From Bdellovibrionota bacterium (GTDB lineage: Bacteria > Bdellovibrionota > Bdellovibrionia > Bdellovibrionales > JAEYZS01): DNA of 53,817 nt. Under the pieces are notes generated by a model. The model did no database searches. It was not told the origin of the DNA and worked only from the letters and a program-made list of their open reading frames with translations. Both the position numbers and the translations under genes were made by a program. Shown in pieces: positions 18,503 through 31,049 of this stretch (positions within the stretch are counted from its first letter, which is position 1; the number at the start of each line of letters is the position of its first letter). Location: NCBI GenBank assembly GCA_963169805.1, contig CAUJDY010000066.1, positions 1 to 53,817 on the forward strand, given 5' to 3'.

Positions 18503-18890
18503 TTTGGATACTTCTCCTTAGTTTCTATTTTTCAGATTAATTTATTAAGATTTTATAGATTTTTGCTCTGATTTTTAAACTGACTCTTTGAATGATTTTT
18601 TTAAAAGCGGCAGTTTTTAGGTTAGTTTGGTTGGTATTTAGTTACTTGATATGAACTCTATTTTCTCCAAAATCATCATTTTGTCAATGACCTATCTGAA
18701 TACCATCGGAAGACCCTTGAAAATACTAGGGATTTTTACAATTTTTTATGGCTAAAATCTCACTTTGAGTCAGCTGTTCAGCTCTGTCTCAAGATGAATC
18801 ACATCCCACGAATACACTGTAACCCCTAAAAAATTACCCGGTTTTTCCGATAAGTTACTATGACAGTTTTGAGGGAAAGGGCATAGAGAT
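18503..18890. other. 388-base divergent rho/PilZ intergenic region
   Basis: Holds the rho leader (minus strand, very A/T rich, with TATAAA near 18555 as a possible -10) and the sigma-28-like PilZ promoter at 18827-18853. A small two-part hairpin (TTGAG/CTCAA outer, AGCT inner) lies at 18765-18792. No open reading frame or RNA gene could be recognised. Confidence 0.4.
18827..18853 (+). promoter_or_regulatory. sigma-28 (FliA)-type promoter for the PilZ gene
   Basis: TAAA (18827-18830), exactly 15 bases, then TCCGATAA (18846-18853). The flagellar sigma-28 consensus is TAAA-N15-GCCGATAA, so this matches 11 of 12 conserved positions with ideal spacing. Transcription would start about 30 bases before the PilZ ATG. 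Confidence 0.65.
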
Positions 18891-19256
18891 ATGGAAGAAA
18901 CTAAAACACCAGCCAGAAGAATACCTTTGCAGTTAAGCATTTCTTTTAAGAAAAACTACGCAAGAAACGATTCGTCTGGAACTCTTTCAAATATCAGCAT
19001 TACAGGTGCGTTTTTGAAGACGGATACTAGCAGGCTTCAAGAGAACGAGAAGATTGCAATATATTTTGAAGTCTCTGGACGAAAAAGAAAGATTCACGCA
19101 AACATTGTATGGAAAAACTCTTTCGGTGCAGGTATCAGCTTTGATCCTACAAATAACAGAGATGTTCAGATCATCGACGATCTTATGTACTTTGTGGAAT
19201 CTTCTCGTGAAAATAGAAGATCTCTACTAGATACTATCTTTAAAAAAGCCGCTTAA
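18891..19256 (+). CDS. PilZ-domain protein
   Basis: 121 residues. The PilZ signature NxSxxG is seen at N34-I-S36-I-T-G39 in 'SNISITGAFL', followed by the beta barrel 'IHANIVWKNSFGAGISF'. The N-terminal RxxxR half of the cyclic-di-GMP site is imperfect (K5-TPA-R9 or RR at 9-10), so binding is likely but not certain. The promoter looks like a flagellar sigma-28 site, suggesting a role in motility. Single gene with its own terminator. Confidence 0.85.
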   Translation: MEETKTPARRIPLQLSISFKKNYARNDSSGTLSNISITGAFLKTDTSRLQENEKIAIYFEVSGRKRKIHANIVWKNSFGAGISFDPTNNRDVQIIDDLMYFVESSRENRRSLLDTIFKKAA

Positions 19257-19286
19257 TAGCAAATAAAAATTCTAATGGCTATTCAG

Positions 19287-19313
19287 AACCCACTCGTTGA
19301 GAGTGGGTTTTTT
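19287..19313 (+). terminator. PilZ gene terminator
   Basis: A perfect 9-bp stem AACCCACTC/GAGTGGGTT with a five-base loop is followed by T residues to 19313. It lies about 30 bases after the PilZ stop. Confidence 0.88.
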
Positions 19314-19386
19314 ATTATAAGGTGCCAGGCACTTGGAAACGAATCTAAAAAACGTTTCCAAGTGCCTGGCACCTTATAATAAAAAA
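19308..19386. repeat. palindromic intergenic element, copy 1
   Basis: Perfect inverted repeat, arms 19308-19341 and 19353-19386 (34 bp), with an 11-base loop. The core GGTGCCAGGCACTTGGAAAC also occurs at 34702-34774 with one changed base that is compensated on the other arm. It sits between the convergent PilZ and LysM genes, each of which already has its own terminator. Confidence 0.85.
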
Positions 19387-19407
19387 GCCCAAAGTTTCCT
19401 TTGAGCT
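19381..19407 (-). terminator. LysM-protein gene terminator
   Basis: On the minus strand, AGCTCAAAG and CTTTGGGCT pair (one G-U) around a four-base loop and are followed by six T residues. It is about 30 bases after the LysM gene stop. Confidence 0.8.
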
Positions 19408-19436
19408 TTTTTTTGATTCGCAAAATTTATCCAGAA

Positions 19437-20687
19437 TTAGATTTGCGTGTTTGTGTTCATAGACATCTTGCGAGAGCGTGATCTTCTCATTACAGCAAGA
19501 ATAATACCTACACCCACTAACAATAATCCTCCGGCTGATAACATGAATGTCATGTCTTTATCATTGCTAGAAGCAACTTGCTTTGTTGCCGCTGGTGGTG
19601 GCGGAGGAGGTGGAGGTGGCGGCTCTACAGCAACGCTTCCCGCAGCTGATCCTGACATATCATCTGGCATTGCAAAATCATCTGCTGGCAAAGTATTTGC
19701 TGTATCTTGTGCAACTGGCTGAGATGGCTCAACTGCTTCTTGCGCAGGCGCAGAGTTATCAGCAATTGGTATTGAATTTCCTGAATCCATCCAATATCTC
19801 AACTCTGTTCCTTCTGGTAAATCACCTTTTGATTCTACAGCAAGATTTGTTGCCCAAACTTCCTTCCAAGAATCTTTATCCCCAAGAAGTGTTGCAGAAA
19901 CTGTTCTTATATTGTCTCCAGCCTTTGAAACGTATGATTGCGCAGGGATTCCATTATCCTCATAGTATGTTAGCATTCTTTCGCCATCTTGAGGTCTCTT
20001 TGGAGAGTTGTAATAAATTTTATCGCCCACTTTAACTTCTCTTCTCTTCAGAAAAGAGTTTGCTGCCTTCAAATCAGCAGATCGATCTGCTCCAAACACT
20101 TTCATAGAAACACTTGATACCGTGTCACCTGGGCGTCCAATATATACTGTATTGAGTAGGACTCCACTTTGTGTATATGGAGCATCTTTAATTTTTTGTA
20201 GAGGAATGTTTGGCTTTGGAGTAGGGGTGTCGAGAAGAGCTGTGCTCTCTCCCGAAGAATCAGATGATGTTGAAGTATCAAAAACACTTTCATCTGATGA
20301 AACTGTTGTATCTGAAACATCTGATGTTATTGATCCATCATCTGTCGATGTTCCTGCAACATCTTCAGAAACCACATCTGCTGAGGTTGAACTAGCGTCA
20401 TCCGTTAAAGAAACTTCTTCTCCCTCTGCGCCTGAAGCTTCTGGAGCCAGGGTTTCATCTGGCAAAGCCTCGTCACCCGTATCTGCAACCACTTCTTCAT
20501 CTTCTGCAAAATCATCAGTTGAAGTTTCCATGTCATCCATCGACTCTGCTGCTGCCGCGCCCTCTAAATCTTGCGCCGGATCTGTTGCCTCAGCTGTCTC
20601 CTGATCCATGTCAGTGTCTTTTTTAGAAGTACAGCTCACGCTGAACACTAAAGTTAACATCATTATGCTTACTAGAAGCTTTTTCAT
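19437..20687 (-). CDS. LysM-domain lipoprotein-like protein with C-terminal TM helix
   Basis: 416 residues. The N-terminus (KKLLVSIMMLTLVFSVSC) looks like a lipoprotein signal with Cys20, though the -3 residue is Ser rather than Leu. Residues 24-165 are acidic and Ser/Thr rich. Two LysM-like segments follow ('YIGRPGDTVSSVSMKVFG' and 'YVSKAGDNIRTVSATLLG'). A run of ten prolines precedes a C-terminal transmembrane helix (MLSAGGLLLVGVGIILAV) and an Arg/Lys tail. It could bridge peptidoglycan and membrane, like FimV-type proteins. Function unproven. Confidence 0.8.
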   Translation of the reverse strand: MKKLLVSIMMLTLVFSVSCTSKKDTDMDQETAEATDPAQDLEGAAAAESMDDMETSTDDFAEDEEVVADTGDEALPDETLAPEASGAEGEEVSLTDDASSTSADVVSEDVAGTSTDDGSITSDVSDTTVSSDESVFDTSTSSDSSGESTALLDTPTPKPNIPLQKIKDAPYTQSGVLLNTVYIGRPGDTVSSVSMKVFGADRSADLKAANSFLKRREVKVGDKIYYNSPKRPQDGERMLTYYEDNGIPAQSYVSKAGDNIRTVSATLLGDKDSWKEVWATNLAVESKGDLPEGTELRYWMDSGNSIPIADNSAPAQEAVEPSQPVAQDTANTLPADDFAMPDDMSGSAAGSVAVEPPPPPPPPPPAATKQVASSNDKDMTFMLSAGGLLLVGVGIILAVMRRSRSRKMSMNTNTQI

Positions 20688-20805
20688 AGGACGTATCCCT
20701 TGTTGTAATATTCTCTAACCATTTCTACTGCACTATCTTTTCGTCAACTTACTGTTATTATTTAATCATTAAAACGAATTTTCACAAAATTCTTTTTGAA
20801 GAGAA

Positions 20806-20862
20806 TGGTCTTGGTCGACACATGTCTAGAGACGTTGGTACCTAAGACGCGACGAGAGACCA
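20806..20862 (-). other. structured intergenic segment
   Basis: Between the DUF192 and LysM genes. TGGTCT (20806-20811) pairs with AGACCA (20857-20862), GTCG (20814-20817) with CGAC (20850-20853), and the interior holds further palindromes (ACATGT, GTCT-AG-AGAC, GGTACC). It has more G+C than its surroundings and no T run, so it is not a standard terminator. It could be a small RNA, an attenuator or a leader of the LysM gene; I cannot tell. Confidence 0.35.
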
Positions 20863-20882
20863 TCGATTTATGTCTGGAAATA

Positions 20883-21314
20883 CTACTTTTCTGTGAATGT
20901 AAACTTTGTTCCTAGAGGTATTTTGTTCTCATAAAACCACTTAGCATTCATCTCTAGAGCATAAAGAGCTGGTTTTTTACTTTCATATGTTTTTTGTTCT
21001 TTATCAAAAGGCACCATCTCTTGCACATCGACAAGCCTTTGGTTGCGGTCAAAAAAACCAATAGATAGGGGAATAAGAGTATTTTTCATCCAAAACGAAA
21101 GCTTATGCTCTTGTTCAAAGATAAAAAGCATTCCTGCATTTTTGTCGAGATGCTTGCGATTCATAAGGCCTTGAGATCTCTCGTCATCTGATCTTGCTAT
21201 TTCTATAGAAATTTTTTTTCCACCAATTTCTAAAATACCCTTTTTAAATTGAACAGACGGCTTTGCATAAACGATACTCACTAGACAAATCACCAGCAGA
21301 AAAACACTCTTCAT
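20883..21314 (-). CDS. DUF192 family exported protein
   Basis: 143 residues with a signal peptide (SVFLLVICLVSIVYA). The DUF192 signature is clear: 'RSDDERSQGLMNRKHL', 'GMLFIFEQ' and 'FWMKNTLIPLSIGFF'. The family is widespread, small and periplasmic, and its function is unknown. It is the last gene of the gatC-gatA-gatB-asmA-ppx unit, seven bases after ppx. Confidence 0.88.
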   Translation of the reverse strand: MKSVFLLVICLVSIVYAKPSVQFKKGILEIGGKKISIEIARSDDERSQGLMNRKHLDKNAGMLFIFEQEHKLSFWMKNTLIPLSIGFFDRNQRLVDVQEMVPFDKEQKTYESKKPALYALEMNAKWFYENKIPLGTKFTFTEK

Positions 21315-21320
21315 TATTAT

Positions 21321-22214
21321 TTACCCATTTAACATTTTGTATGCAAGCCCGTACCTTACTCCACGTGTAGAGACAATGAGCTTGTTTAAGCTTAACTGAT
21401 CCATTACAAATCTCAAAATTAAAACTCCCGCCATGATGACATCCGCTCGTGGTGCATCAATCCCCTTCAATTTTCTTCTTTGCTCTATATTAAGTGGTCG
21501 CAGTTTTCTGTAAATCAGCTCTAGCGTTTCTCTAGAAAGTTCCATGCCATCTATTGCTTGGACATCAAAGGGCCGTTCTAAGTAAAGACTCGCAACTGTA
21601 GTAGGCGTGCCCGCCACAGCTACTAACTCTCCTTTAGAAAAGGGAATGTTTATCATATTCTCAGTTAAGTAATTATTAAATTTAACAATTTGATCTTCTG
21701 ATTCAGGATCACTTGTAAAAAACATTTCTGTTAATCTTACGCAGCCAATATTAAAACTTTTAGAAATATATTGTTCGTCTTTTTTGTAAGCAAACTCTGT
21801 AGAGCCTCCACCAATATCAATTACCGTAAAATTAGGCTTTTGAGGTCGTCCAGACAAAACACCCAAAAAAGTATACTCTCCTTCATTTTCTCCCGAAATA
21901 ACTTGAACAGGTATTTGATGTTTTTCGCAAATATCGAAGAAAAGCTTTTTATTTGAAACATCCCGCGCTGCGCTTGTGGCTACACTGGAGACACGCAACA
22001 CATTGTGCTTATCAATCTCTTTCCTAAATTTTGACAGCGCTGCGTCTGCTCTCTTAAGCGCTGCCTCTGAAAATGCTCTATTTTTATGTACGCCTTCTCC
22101 AAGCTTAACAAACTCAATGGTATCATAAATTTCTACTAAGTCGCCTCGATCATTTTTTTCTGCAATCAAGCATAAGAATGAATTAGAACCTAGATCGATC
22201 GACGCAACCTTCAT
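21321..22214 (-). CDS. Ppx/GppA exopolyphosphatase-like phosphatase
   Basis: 297 residues, the short single-module form of the ASKHA family. Nucleotide/phosphate-binding motifs are 'DLGSNSFLCLIAE' at the N-terminus and 'VIDIGGGSTEFAYK' near residue 130. It hydrolyses polyphosphate or pppGpp. The C-terminal HD-like domain of long Ppx proteins is absent, as in many GppA-type enzymes, so the preferred substrate is uncertain. It starts ten bases after the AsmA gene. Confidence 0.9.
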   Translation of the reverse strand: MKVASIDLGSNSFLCLIAEKNDRGDLVEIYDTIEFVKLGEGVHKNRAFSEAALKRADAALSKFRKEIDKHNVLRVSSVATSAARDVSNKKLFFDICEKHQIPVQVISGENEGEYTFLGVLSGRPQKPNFTVIDIGGGSTEFAYKKDEQYISKSFNIGCVRLTEMFFTSDPESEDQIVKFNNYLTENMINIPFSKGELVAVAGTPTTVASLYLERPFDVQAIDGMELSRETLELIYRKLRPLNIEQRRKLKGIDAPRADVIMAGVLILRFVMDQLSLNKLIVSTRGVRYGLAYKMLNG

Positions 22215-22224
22215 TTAATCCACC

Positions 22225-24480
22225 TTAAAACTTTATGCCTTTGAATAAATCTTTTACTTTATCCCCAAGCTGCTCTTTGGCTTTTTCAACACCTTTATTG
22301 ATTAGCTTTTTTCCCTCATCTTTTGCATATGCCTTTGCAATCACCTGTACGGTTTTTTCCCACTCTACGCTTGGAGATGTTGCTTTGCCTGTTAGCTCAA
22401 AGGGAATTTTCCCTCTGCCATCAGCTGTCTTTAAATCTTTTGGAACATCTTTAATGGGCGCTAAAACATTGCCCTTCATTTTCATATTCTGATCAAAATC
22501 CACCACTCCAGACGCTTCAATTGCGGTGTTTGCTTCCATGGTATCAATTAAAGCCCTCTGAATATTGAGTGCTGAATTTTGAATCGAAAAATCAACATTG
22601 AATGCCTTAAAACGATCATCCACCTTTAAACCTGAAAGCTTTTCTCCTACCTTTGGAATTTTTGAAAGCTTTTCTCCGATTTTCTTGAGTGGCACAGCTC
22701 CAGACCATGCTCCATCCTTGATGTTAAATTTTCCGGAGCCCTTAAGATTATTCTTAACTTGTGCCTGCTTCAATCCAACGCCACTTACAATAAGATTGCC
22801 GTTGGCTTTTCCTGTTATTGCTTTATCTAGATCTTTAAACTGACTAACAACCGCCTGATTAATATTAATTCCACTTACATCTGCAGTCATTTGATAGCTT
22901 GGCGATGAAGTACTCATATCAAACTGCAAAAATGCTTTCGCTGTTCCTTCAAACGTTTTAAGAGATGCATTTTTAATTGTTAGAATAAGACCCTTAAAGT
23001 ATGTATCTGCTTTTAAGCTTTCAATTGTCGCGTTTTTAACTATCAATTTATCTACTTGGGCTGAAGCCTTCAGATCCATATTTTTTATTGTAGGATTGGC
23101 TTGCATCATAGCTAAGGGCCCTGCAACCATCGCCCCAACATCTTCTGCAGTAGCTCCCGCAGGAGAACCTGCTTCTTCTTTTTTTGCCGCTTGGTTCTGC
23201 GCAGAAGCTGGTGGCATCATTTCATCTAAGTTTAAAAGCTTAGACTTCATATTTAAATCAATCTCAGGAGCAGCAAAGTTTGAAACGCTTCCATCTAGTT
23301 TCATATCACTGCTTCCAATTTTTAGTCCTGTGTTTTGAAACTTAATGGTCTGTCCGCTCATTGTTGCAACCATGTTAATGTCAGTTACACGTGGCTTGAG
23401 AGCTGCTACCTTCATCGATCCATTTTTAAAATCAAACTTTCCATTAAGATTGTAGTTTGGAGCACTTCCTGTAACCTTTAAATCCAAACTTAGCTTACCA
23501 TCCATATCAAAATCTTTTAGAGGCGCTAAAACTGTTTTCCACTGACTGAGATCTAGCTCATTGCTTGTAATTTTTAGATCTACTGTAGGTTGTGAAAAGT
23601 TAGTAACTGATCCTTCTGTAAGAACCTCAAAACTTCCTGCTTTCATTTTTATATGATCTAGTTTTGCCGATGTTGGGGTTGCGCTTAGCTTTGATTGAAC
23701 TATAAAGGCTACATCCTTTGATTTATTCATTAGCTTTGCGTAGCGTACTTCAATTGCACTAAGATCTAGTGTTGAATCCATGCGTACAGATTCAAAGCCG
23801 TTTGCGCCCATTTGAATTTCAGTTGTGCCATCGAACACCAATAGGCCGGCCAAGCGAATATCTTTTTTATTATCAATATTTAACTGTGTAGATAAATCCA
23901 CTTCAAACTCTCTATTAATACCAACATTCTTGAGCTTGAGATTGAGTTCTTCTACTTTAAAATTGAATTGTGAAATTTGGTCATTAATGTGCAACTGGGC
24001 TTTTTCAATATCTGTCGAAAAGCTCAAACGACTTCCTAGAGCCGCAGCTCCAGTGTCGCCAGAACTCTCTTCTGTTTGTTGAACTTGCTCTGATTTTTGC
24101 TTCATCACCCGTGTAACATTCAAACTTCCATCTTTATATCGAACCACGCGTATGACCGGCTTCTCGGTCTTTAATGTGACAGACAAGGTTCCTGTTATCA
24201 AAGATAAGTAGGGTATCTGAAGTCTTGCCCCTTGAAGCTCAAACATGACGTTCTTTGTTTGGTTTTCAGTAATTTTAAGATTTTCAATACCAACATTCAC
24301 TCCCCATAACAAACTAAGACTTAGTTTTCCTAGGTCTGCCTTCACATCCATTGTATTTTCAATTGTCTGTGTAATAACCGGCCTTAATTTAGCATCGATA
24401 TCAATAAACATAGGAACGACAGCTAAAGCCAAAACTATGGATGCGAAAATCCCACCAACTATTAATGCAATTTTTTTCAT
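22225..24480 (-). CDS. AsmA-family envelope protein
   Basis: 751 residues. One N-terminal membrane anchor (ALIVGGIFASIVLALAVVPMF) is followed by the AsmA start 'LSLSLLWGVNVGIENLKI' and a long beta-rich periplasmic region with repeating 'DGSVSNFAAPEIDLNMKS'-type units, then the C-terminal AsmA_2 part. AsmA-like proteins are proposed to move phospholipid between inner and outer membranes. The gene starts two bases after gatB. Confidence 0.88.
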   Translation of the reverse strand: MKKIALIVGGIFASIVLALAVVPMFIDIDAKLRPVITQTIENTMDVKADLGKLSLSLLWGVNVGIENLKITENQTKNVMFELQGARLQIPYLSLITGTLSVTLKTEKPVIRVVRYKDGSLNVTRVMKQKSEQVQQTEESSGDTGAAALGSRLSFSTDIEKAQLHINDQISQFNFKVEELNLKLKNVGINREFEVDLSTQLNIDNKKDIRLAGLLVFDGTTEIQMGANGFESVRMDSTLDLSAIEVRYAKLMNKSKDVAFIVQSKLSATPTSAKLDHIKMKAGSFEVLTEGSVTNFSQPTVDLKITSNELDLSQWKTVLAPLKDFDMDGKLSLDLKVTGSAPNYNLNGKFDFKNGSMKVAALKPRVTDINMVATMSGQTIKFQNTGLKIGSSDMKLDGSVSNFAAPEIDLNMKSKLLNLDEMMPPASAQNQAAKKEEAGSPAGATAEDVGAMVAGPLAMMQANPTIKNMDLKASAQVDKLIVKNATIESLKADTYFKGLILTIKNASLKTFEGTAKAFLQFDMSTSSPSYQMTADVSGININQAVVSQFKDLDKAITGKANGNLIVSGVGLKQAQVKNNLKGSGKFNIKDGAWSGAVPLKKIGEKLSKIPKVGEKLSGLKVDDRFKAFNVDFSIQNSALNIQRALIDTMEANTAIEASGVVDFDQNMKMKGNVLAPIKDVPKDLKTADGRGKIPFELTGKATSPSVEWEKTVQVIAKAYAKDEGKKLINKGVEKAKEQLGDKVKDLFKGIKF

Positions 24481-24482
24481 GA

Positions 24483-25916
24483 TTAGCCTTTCAATTTTTC
24501 TTTTAAAACTTTGTTTAAGAGCTCTGGGTTTGCCTGCCCCTTAGAGGCCTTCATTGCTTGTCCTACGAAAAAACCAAATAGCTTATCTTTACCCGAACGA
24601 TACTCTGTCGTCTGAGTTGGATTTGCTTGAATAACTTGATCCACAATTTTTCCGATTTCATTTTCATCTGTTATCTGACTCATGCCTTGTGATTTTACAA
24701 TCTCACTTGCTGTCTTACCAGACTTAAACATTTCCATAAAAACAGCTTTTGCCATTTTTCCTGAAACTGTATTTTTATCTATGAGCTGAACTAGCTCAGC
24801 CAACATTTTAGCACTCACAGGAGAATCTGCAATTTCCTTTTTAGAGTTGTTAAGTTCTCTTAAAAGTTCCGTCATAATCCAGTTAGATGCAGACTTTGCG
24901 TTTCCACATTCTTTTACTACTGACTCAAAGTAATCTGCCATTTCTTTTTCTACGGTCAAGATTTCGGAATCATACTCTGGCAACCCGTACTGAGTTTGAA
25001 ATCTTTGCGCCCGCTGTTGTGGCAGCTCTGGTAGACTGGATTTTGCTAAATCTATTTCCTTATCCGATATAATTAATGGCAATAGATCTGGATCTGGGAA
25101 GTATCTATAATCATGAGCCTCTTCCTTGGATCTCATCGAGAATGTTTTATTTTTTGTTGAGTCATAAAGCCGCGTTTCTTGGACAATCTCTTGCCCAGAC
25201 TCAATGACGTCAATCTGTCTTTCAATTTCATATTGAATTGCTTTTTCTATAAAACGAAACGAGTTAATATTCTTAAGCTCCGTGCGGGTACCAAATTTTT
25301 TTTCACCCTTTTTTCGCACACTCACATTACAGTCACATCTCATAGATCCTTCTTCAAGATTTCCATCGCAAACACCCAGATATCTCAAGATAGATCTAAC
25401 AGCTCGGGCATACTCTGCCGCTTCTTGCGGAGATCTCATGTCTGGCTCAGATACAATTTCGAGAAGAGGAACTGAGCTTCTGTTGTAATTTACCAAAGAG
25501 TAATCCCCATGGTGCGTAGATTTTCCTGCATCTTCCTCTAAATGAGCTCGCGTTATTCCGATTCGTTTCTTCTGGCCATTTATAGTCACATCTAAAAAGC
25601 CCTTTTCACAAACAGGTTGGTCGTATTGAGATATTTGATACCCTTTTGGAAGATCAGGATAAAAATAGTTTTTTCTAGAAAATACAGATTTTTTCTTAAC
25701 TTCACAATTAAGCGCCAAACCCGTCTTGATAGCAAACTCAATTGCTTTCTTATTGAGAACCGGAAGAGTTCCTGGCATTCCCATACAAACTGCATCCACA
25801 TGCTCATTATCCCCACCACCAAACTTTGCAGAGGAAGAAGAAAATATTTTAGTATCTGTTAAAAATTGTGCATGAATTTCTAATCCAATAACTGATTCGT
25901 AATCACTATATGCCAT
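24483..25916 (-). CDS. gatB: Asp/Glu-tRNA(Asn/Gln) amidotransferase subunit B
   Basis: 477 residues, full length. GatB signatures are 'GLEIHAQFLTDTKIFSSS', 'KNYFYPDLPKGYQISQY' and 'YRYFPDPDLLPLIIS'; the C-terminal YqeY-like tail domain is complete. It binds misacylated tRNA and activates the acyl group with ATP in the GatCAB complex. It overlaps gatA by 11 bases. Confidence 0.98.
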   Translation of the reverse strand: MAYSDYESVIGLEIHAQFLTDTKIFSSSSAKFGGGDNEHVDAVCMGMPGTLPVLNKKAIEFAIKTGLALNCEVKKKSVFSRKNYFYPDLPKGYQISQYDQPVCEKGFLDVTINGQKKRIGITRAHLEEDAGKSTHHGDYSLVNYNRSSVPLLEIVSEPDMRSPQEAAEYARAVRSILRYLGVCDGNLEEGSMRCDCNVSVRKKGEKKFGTRTELKNINSFRFIEKAIQYEIERQIDVIESGQEIVQETRLYDSTKNKTFSMRSKEEAHDYRYFPDPDLLPLIISDKEIDLAKSSLPELPQQRAQRFQTQYGLPEYDSEILTVEKEMADYFESVVKECGNAKSASNWIMTELLRELNNSKKEIADSPVSAKMLAELVQLIDKNTVSGKMAKAVFMEMFKSGKTASEIVKSQGMSQITDENEIGKIVDQVIQANPTQTTEYRSGKDKLFGFFVGQAMKASKGQANPELLNKVLKEKLKG

Positions 25917-27357
25917 GAGGTACCTTCTTTTCGATATTATCTTCGAGAGTTTGCGAAATATTAAAAATGGTTTGCTCTTTAAAGTGCGGAGCTATTATTT
26001 GAACTCCAACTGGAAGTCCATTGGATGCCAATCCGCCGGGAACGCTCATTCCTGGTAGTCCCGCTAAATTTACAGACGTCGTAAAAATATCATTGTAGTA
26101 CATAGAAATCGTATCTTTGATTTTTTCTCCAATCTTAAATGCCGTAGAAGTCGTAACAGGACACACAATTGCATCTACTTCTGAAAACACCTTTGCAAAA
26201 TCTTTGAGTATAATATGTCTCACTTGTGATGCTTTTTTGTAATAGGCATCATAGTAGCCACTAGAAAGTGCAAATGTTCCTAACATAATACGCTTCTTCA
26301 CTTCAGTTCCAAAACCCTGACCTCTCGTTTTTGCATACATGTCGTTGATGTCTGAGGACGGAATGCGAACACCATATCGAACTCCATCATATCTTGCTAA
26401 ATTCGAAGACGCCTCTGAGGTGGCAACTAAGTAATAAACAGGAATTGCAAATTTTGTGTGTGGCAATGATATTTCTTTTGTTTTTGCTCCCTTAGATTTT
26501 AAAATTTCAATAGCGTTCATTGCAATTTTTTTAATTTCTGGATTGAGATCATCTCCAAAATATTCTTTAGGAATTCCTATTGTCATTTTTGACATATCTG
26601 TAGATATGTTTTGTGTCCAATCAGGAACAGCCTCAGCAGATGATGTCGAGTCTTTCTCGTCATATCCCGCAATGACTTTTAAAATTTCAGAAGCTTCTTT
26701 TGTTGACCCTGCAAATGGACCTGCCTGGTCTAAGGACGAAGCATAAGCTATAATACCATAACGACTTACGCGGCCATATGTTGGTTTGATTCCATAAATT
26801 CCACAAAGAGATGCTGGTTGACGAATTGATCCTCCGGTATCTGTTCCCATAGAACCAAATGCAAGTCGTGCTGCAACAGCTGAAGCTGATCCTCCGCTTG
26901 ACCCTCCCGCAACTCGTGCTCGGTCCCATGGATTTTTGACAACACCAAACGCTGAGTTTTCATTAGAAGAGCCCATTGCAAATTCATCGCAATTTGTTTT
27001 TCCAACAATTATCGCCCCTGCAGCTTCAAGTCTTTTTACGACAGTTGCTGAATAGGGTGGAACAAAGTTTTTTAAAATGTTTGAACATGCAGTTGTGCGA
27101 AGATCTTTTGTACAAAACATATCTTTAACTGCTATTGGAATACCCGCTAGTGGGCCCTGATTTTCTCCAGCTTGTATTTTTTTGTCTACCGCTTCCGCTT
27201 GCTCAAGAGCCTTATCGTTTAAGGCTACAAACGAATTTAATTCTTTATCTAGCGTATTGATGCGACTAAGTGATTCTTGAACAACATCTACAGCCTTTAT
27301 TTTTTTTGATACGATATCGTTTCTAACTTCTAATAAACTTTTATTTAAAAACTTCAT
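25906..27357 (-). CDS. gatA: Asp/Glu-tRNA(Asn/Gln) amidotransferase subunit A
   Basis: 483 residues. The amidase-signature triad is complete: K78 ('IPIAVKDMF'), S153 ('VAGGSSGGSAS') and nucleophile S177 ('GTDTGGSIRQP'). It releases ammonia from glutamine for GatB. Second of gatC-gatA-gatB, 13 bases after gatC. The presence of this complex suggests that Gln-tRNA and/or Asn-tRNA is made indirectly. Confidence 0.98.
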   Translation of the reverse strand: MKFLNKSLLEVRNDIVSKKIKAVDVVQESLSRINTLDKELNSFVALNDKALEQAEAVDKKIQAGENQGPLAGIPIAVKDMFCTKDLRTTACSNILKNFVPPYSATVVKRLEAAGAIIVGKTNCDEFAMGSSNENSAFGVVKNPWDRARVAGGSSGGSASAVAARLAFGSMGTDTGGSIRQPASLCGIYGIKPTYGRVSRYGIIAYASSLDQAGPFAGSTKEASEILKVIAGYDEKDSTSSAEAVPDWTQNISTDMSKMTIGIPKEYFGDDLNPEIKKIAMNAIEILKSKGAKTKEISLPHTKFAIPVYYLVATSEASSNLARYDGVRYGVRIPSSDINDMYAKTRGQGFGTEVKKRIMLGTFALSSGYYDAYYKKASQVRHIILKDFAKVFSEVDAIVCPVTTSTAFKIGEKIKDTISMYYNDIFTTSVNLAGLPGMSVPGGLASNGLPVGVQIIAPHFKEQTIFNISQTLEDNIEKKVPHGI

Positions 27358-27370
27358 ATAACCTTACTTT

Positions 27371-27658
27371 CTATGACCCAATAACTGGTGGAACTTTAAA
27401 AAGATAGCCAGAACGCTCTGGCGCATTCCTTAAGCTTTCATCTGGCAGTAGCTGATCTTTAATTTCGTCTTCGCGGGAGTGAAACTCTATTGGGGTAGGG
27501 GTGACGATTGGCTCTACTCCGTCTGTGTTTACTTTTGCAACTTCCTCAAAATGTTTTAAAATATTCGAGAGGTGTTCCGAATAATCTTTAATCTCTTGGT
27601 CTGTAAGGCTTAGACGAGAGAGATTTGCTATTTTTTCGACTGTCTTTTCATCAATCAT
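27371..27658 (-). CDS. gatC: Asp/Glu-tRNA(Asn/Gln) amidotransferase subunit C
   Basis: 95 residues. Typical GatC: 'VEKIANLSRLSLTDQEI' at the N-terminus and 'LRNAPERSGYLFKVPPVIG' at the C-terminus. It stabilises GatA in the complex. First gene of its operon, divergent from ligA. Confidence 0.96.
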   Translation of the reverse strand: MIDEKTVEKIANLSRLSLTDQEIKDYSEHLSNILKHFEEVAKVNTDGVEPIVTPTPIEFHSREDEIKDQLLPDESLRNAPERSGYLFKVPPVIGS

Positions 27659-27826
27659 AGTGAGTCCTTTTTTAGAGACAAATTGTGCTAAATTTATGAA
27701 CGTACAGAGTTATCATAAAAAAATGCATCTGTGAGGGGTCTGAATGCATTATCTGCGTTGCGTTGTTTTTAGGCGAAGGACCTCTTTTTCTCTCCACCTC
27801 GAGAGATTTAAAGATTAAAACTCTGA

Positions 27827-31049
<3,223 letters not shown>

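Noticed and set aside
19583-20604. Plus-strand frames opposite the LysM gene
   Set aside because: They mirror Ser/Thr/Asp/Glu-rich coding and polyproline and have no start signals.
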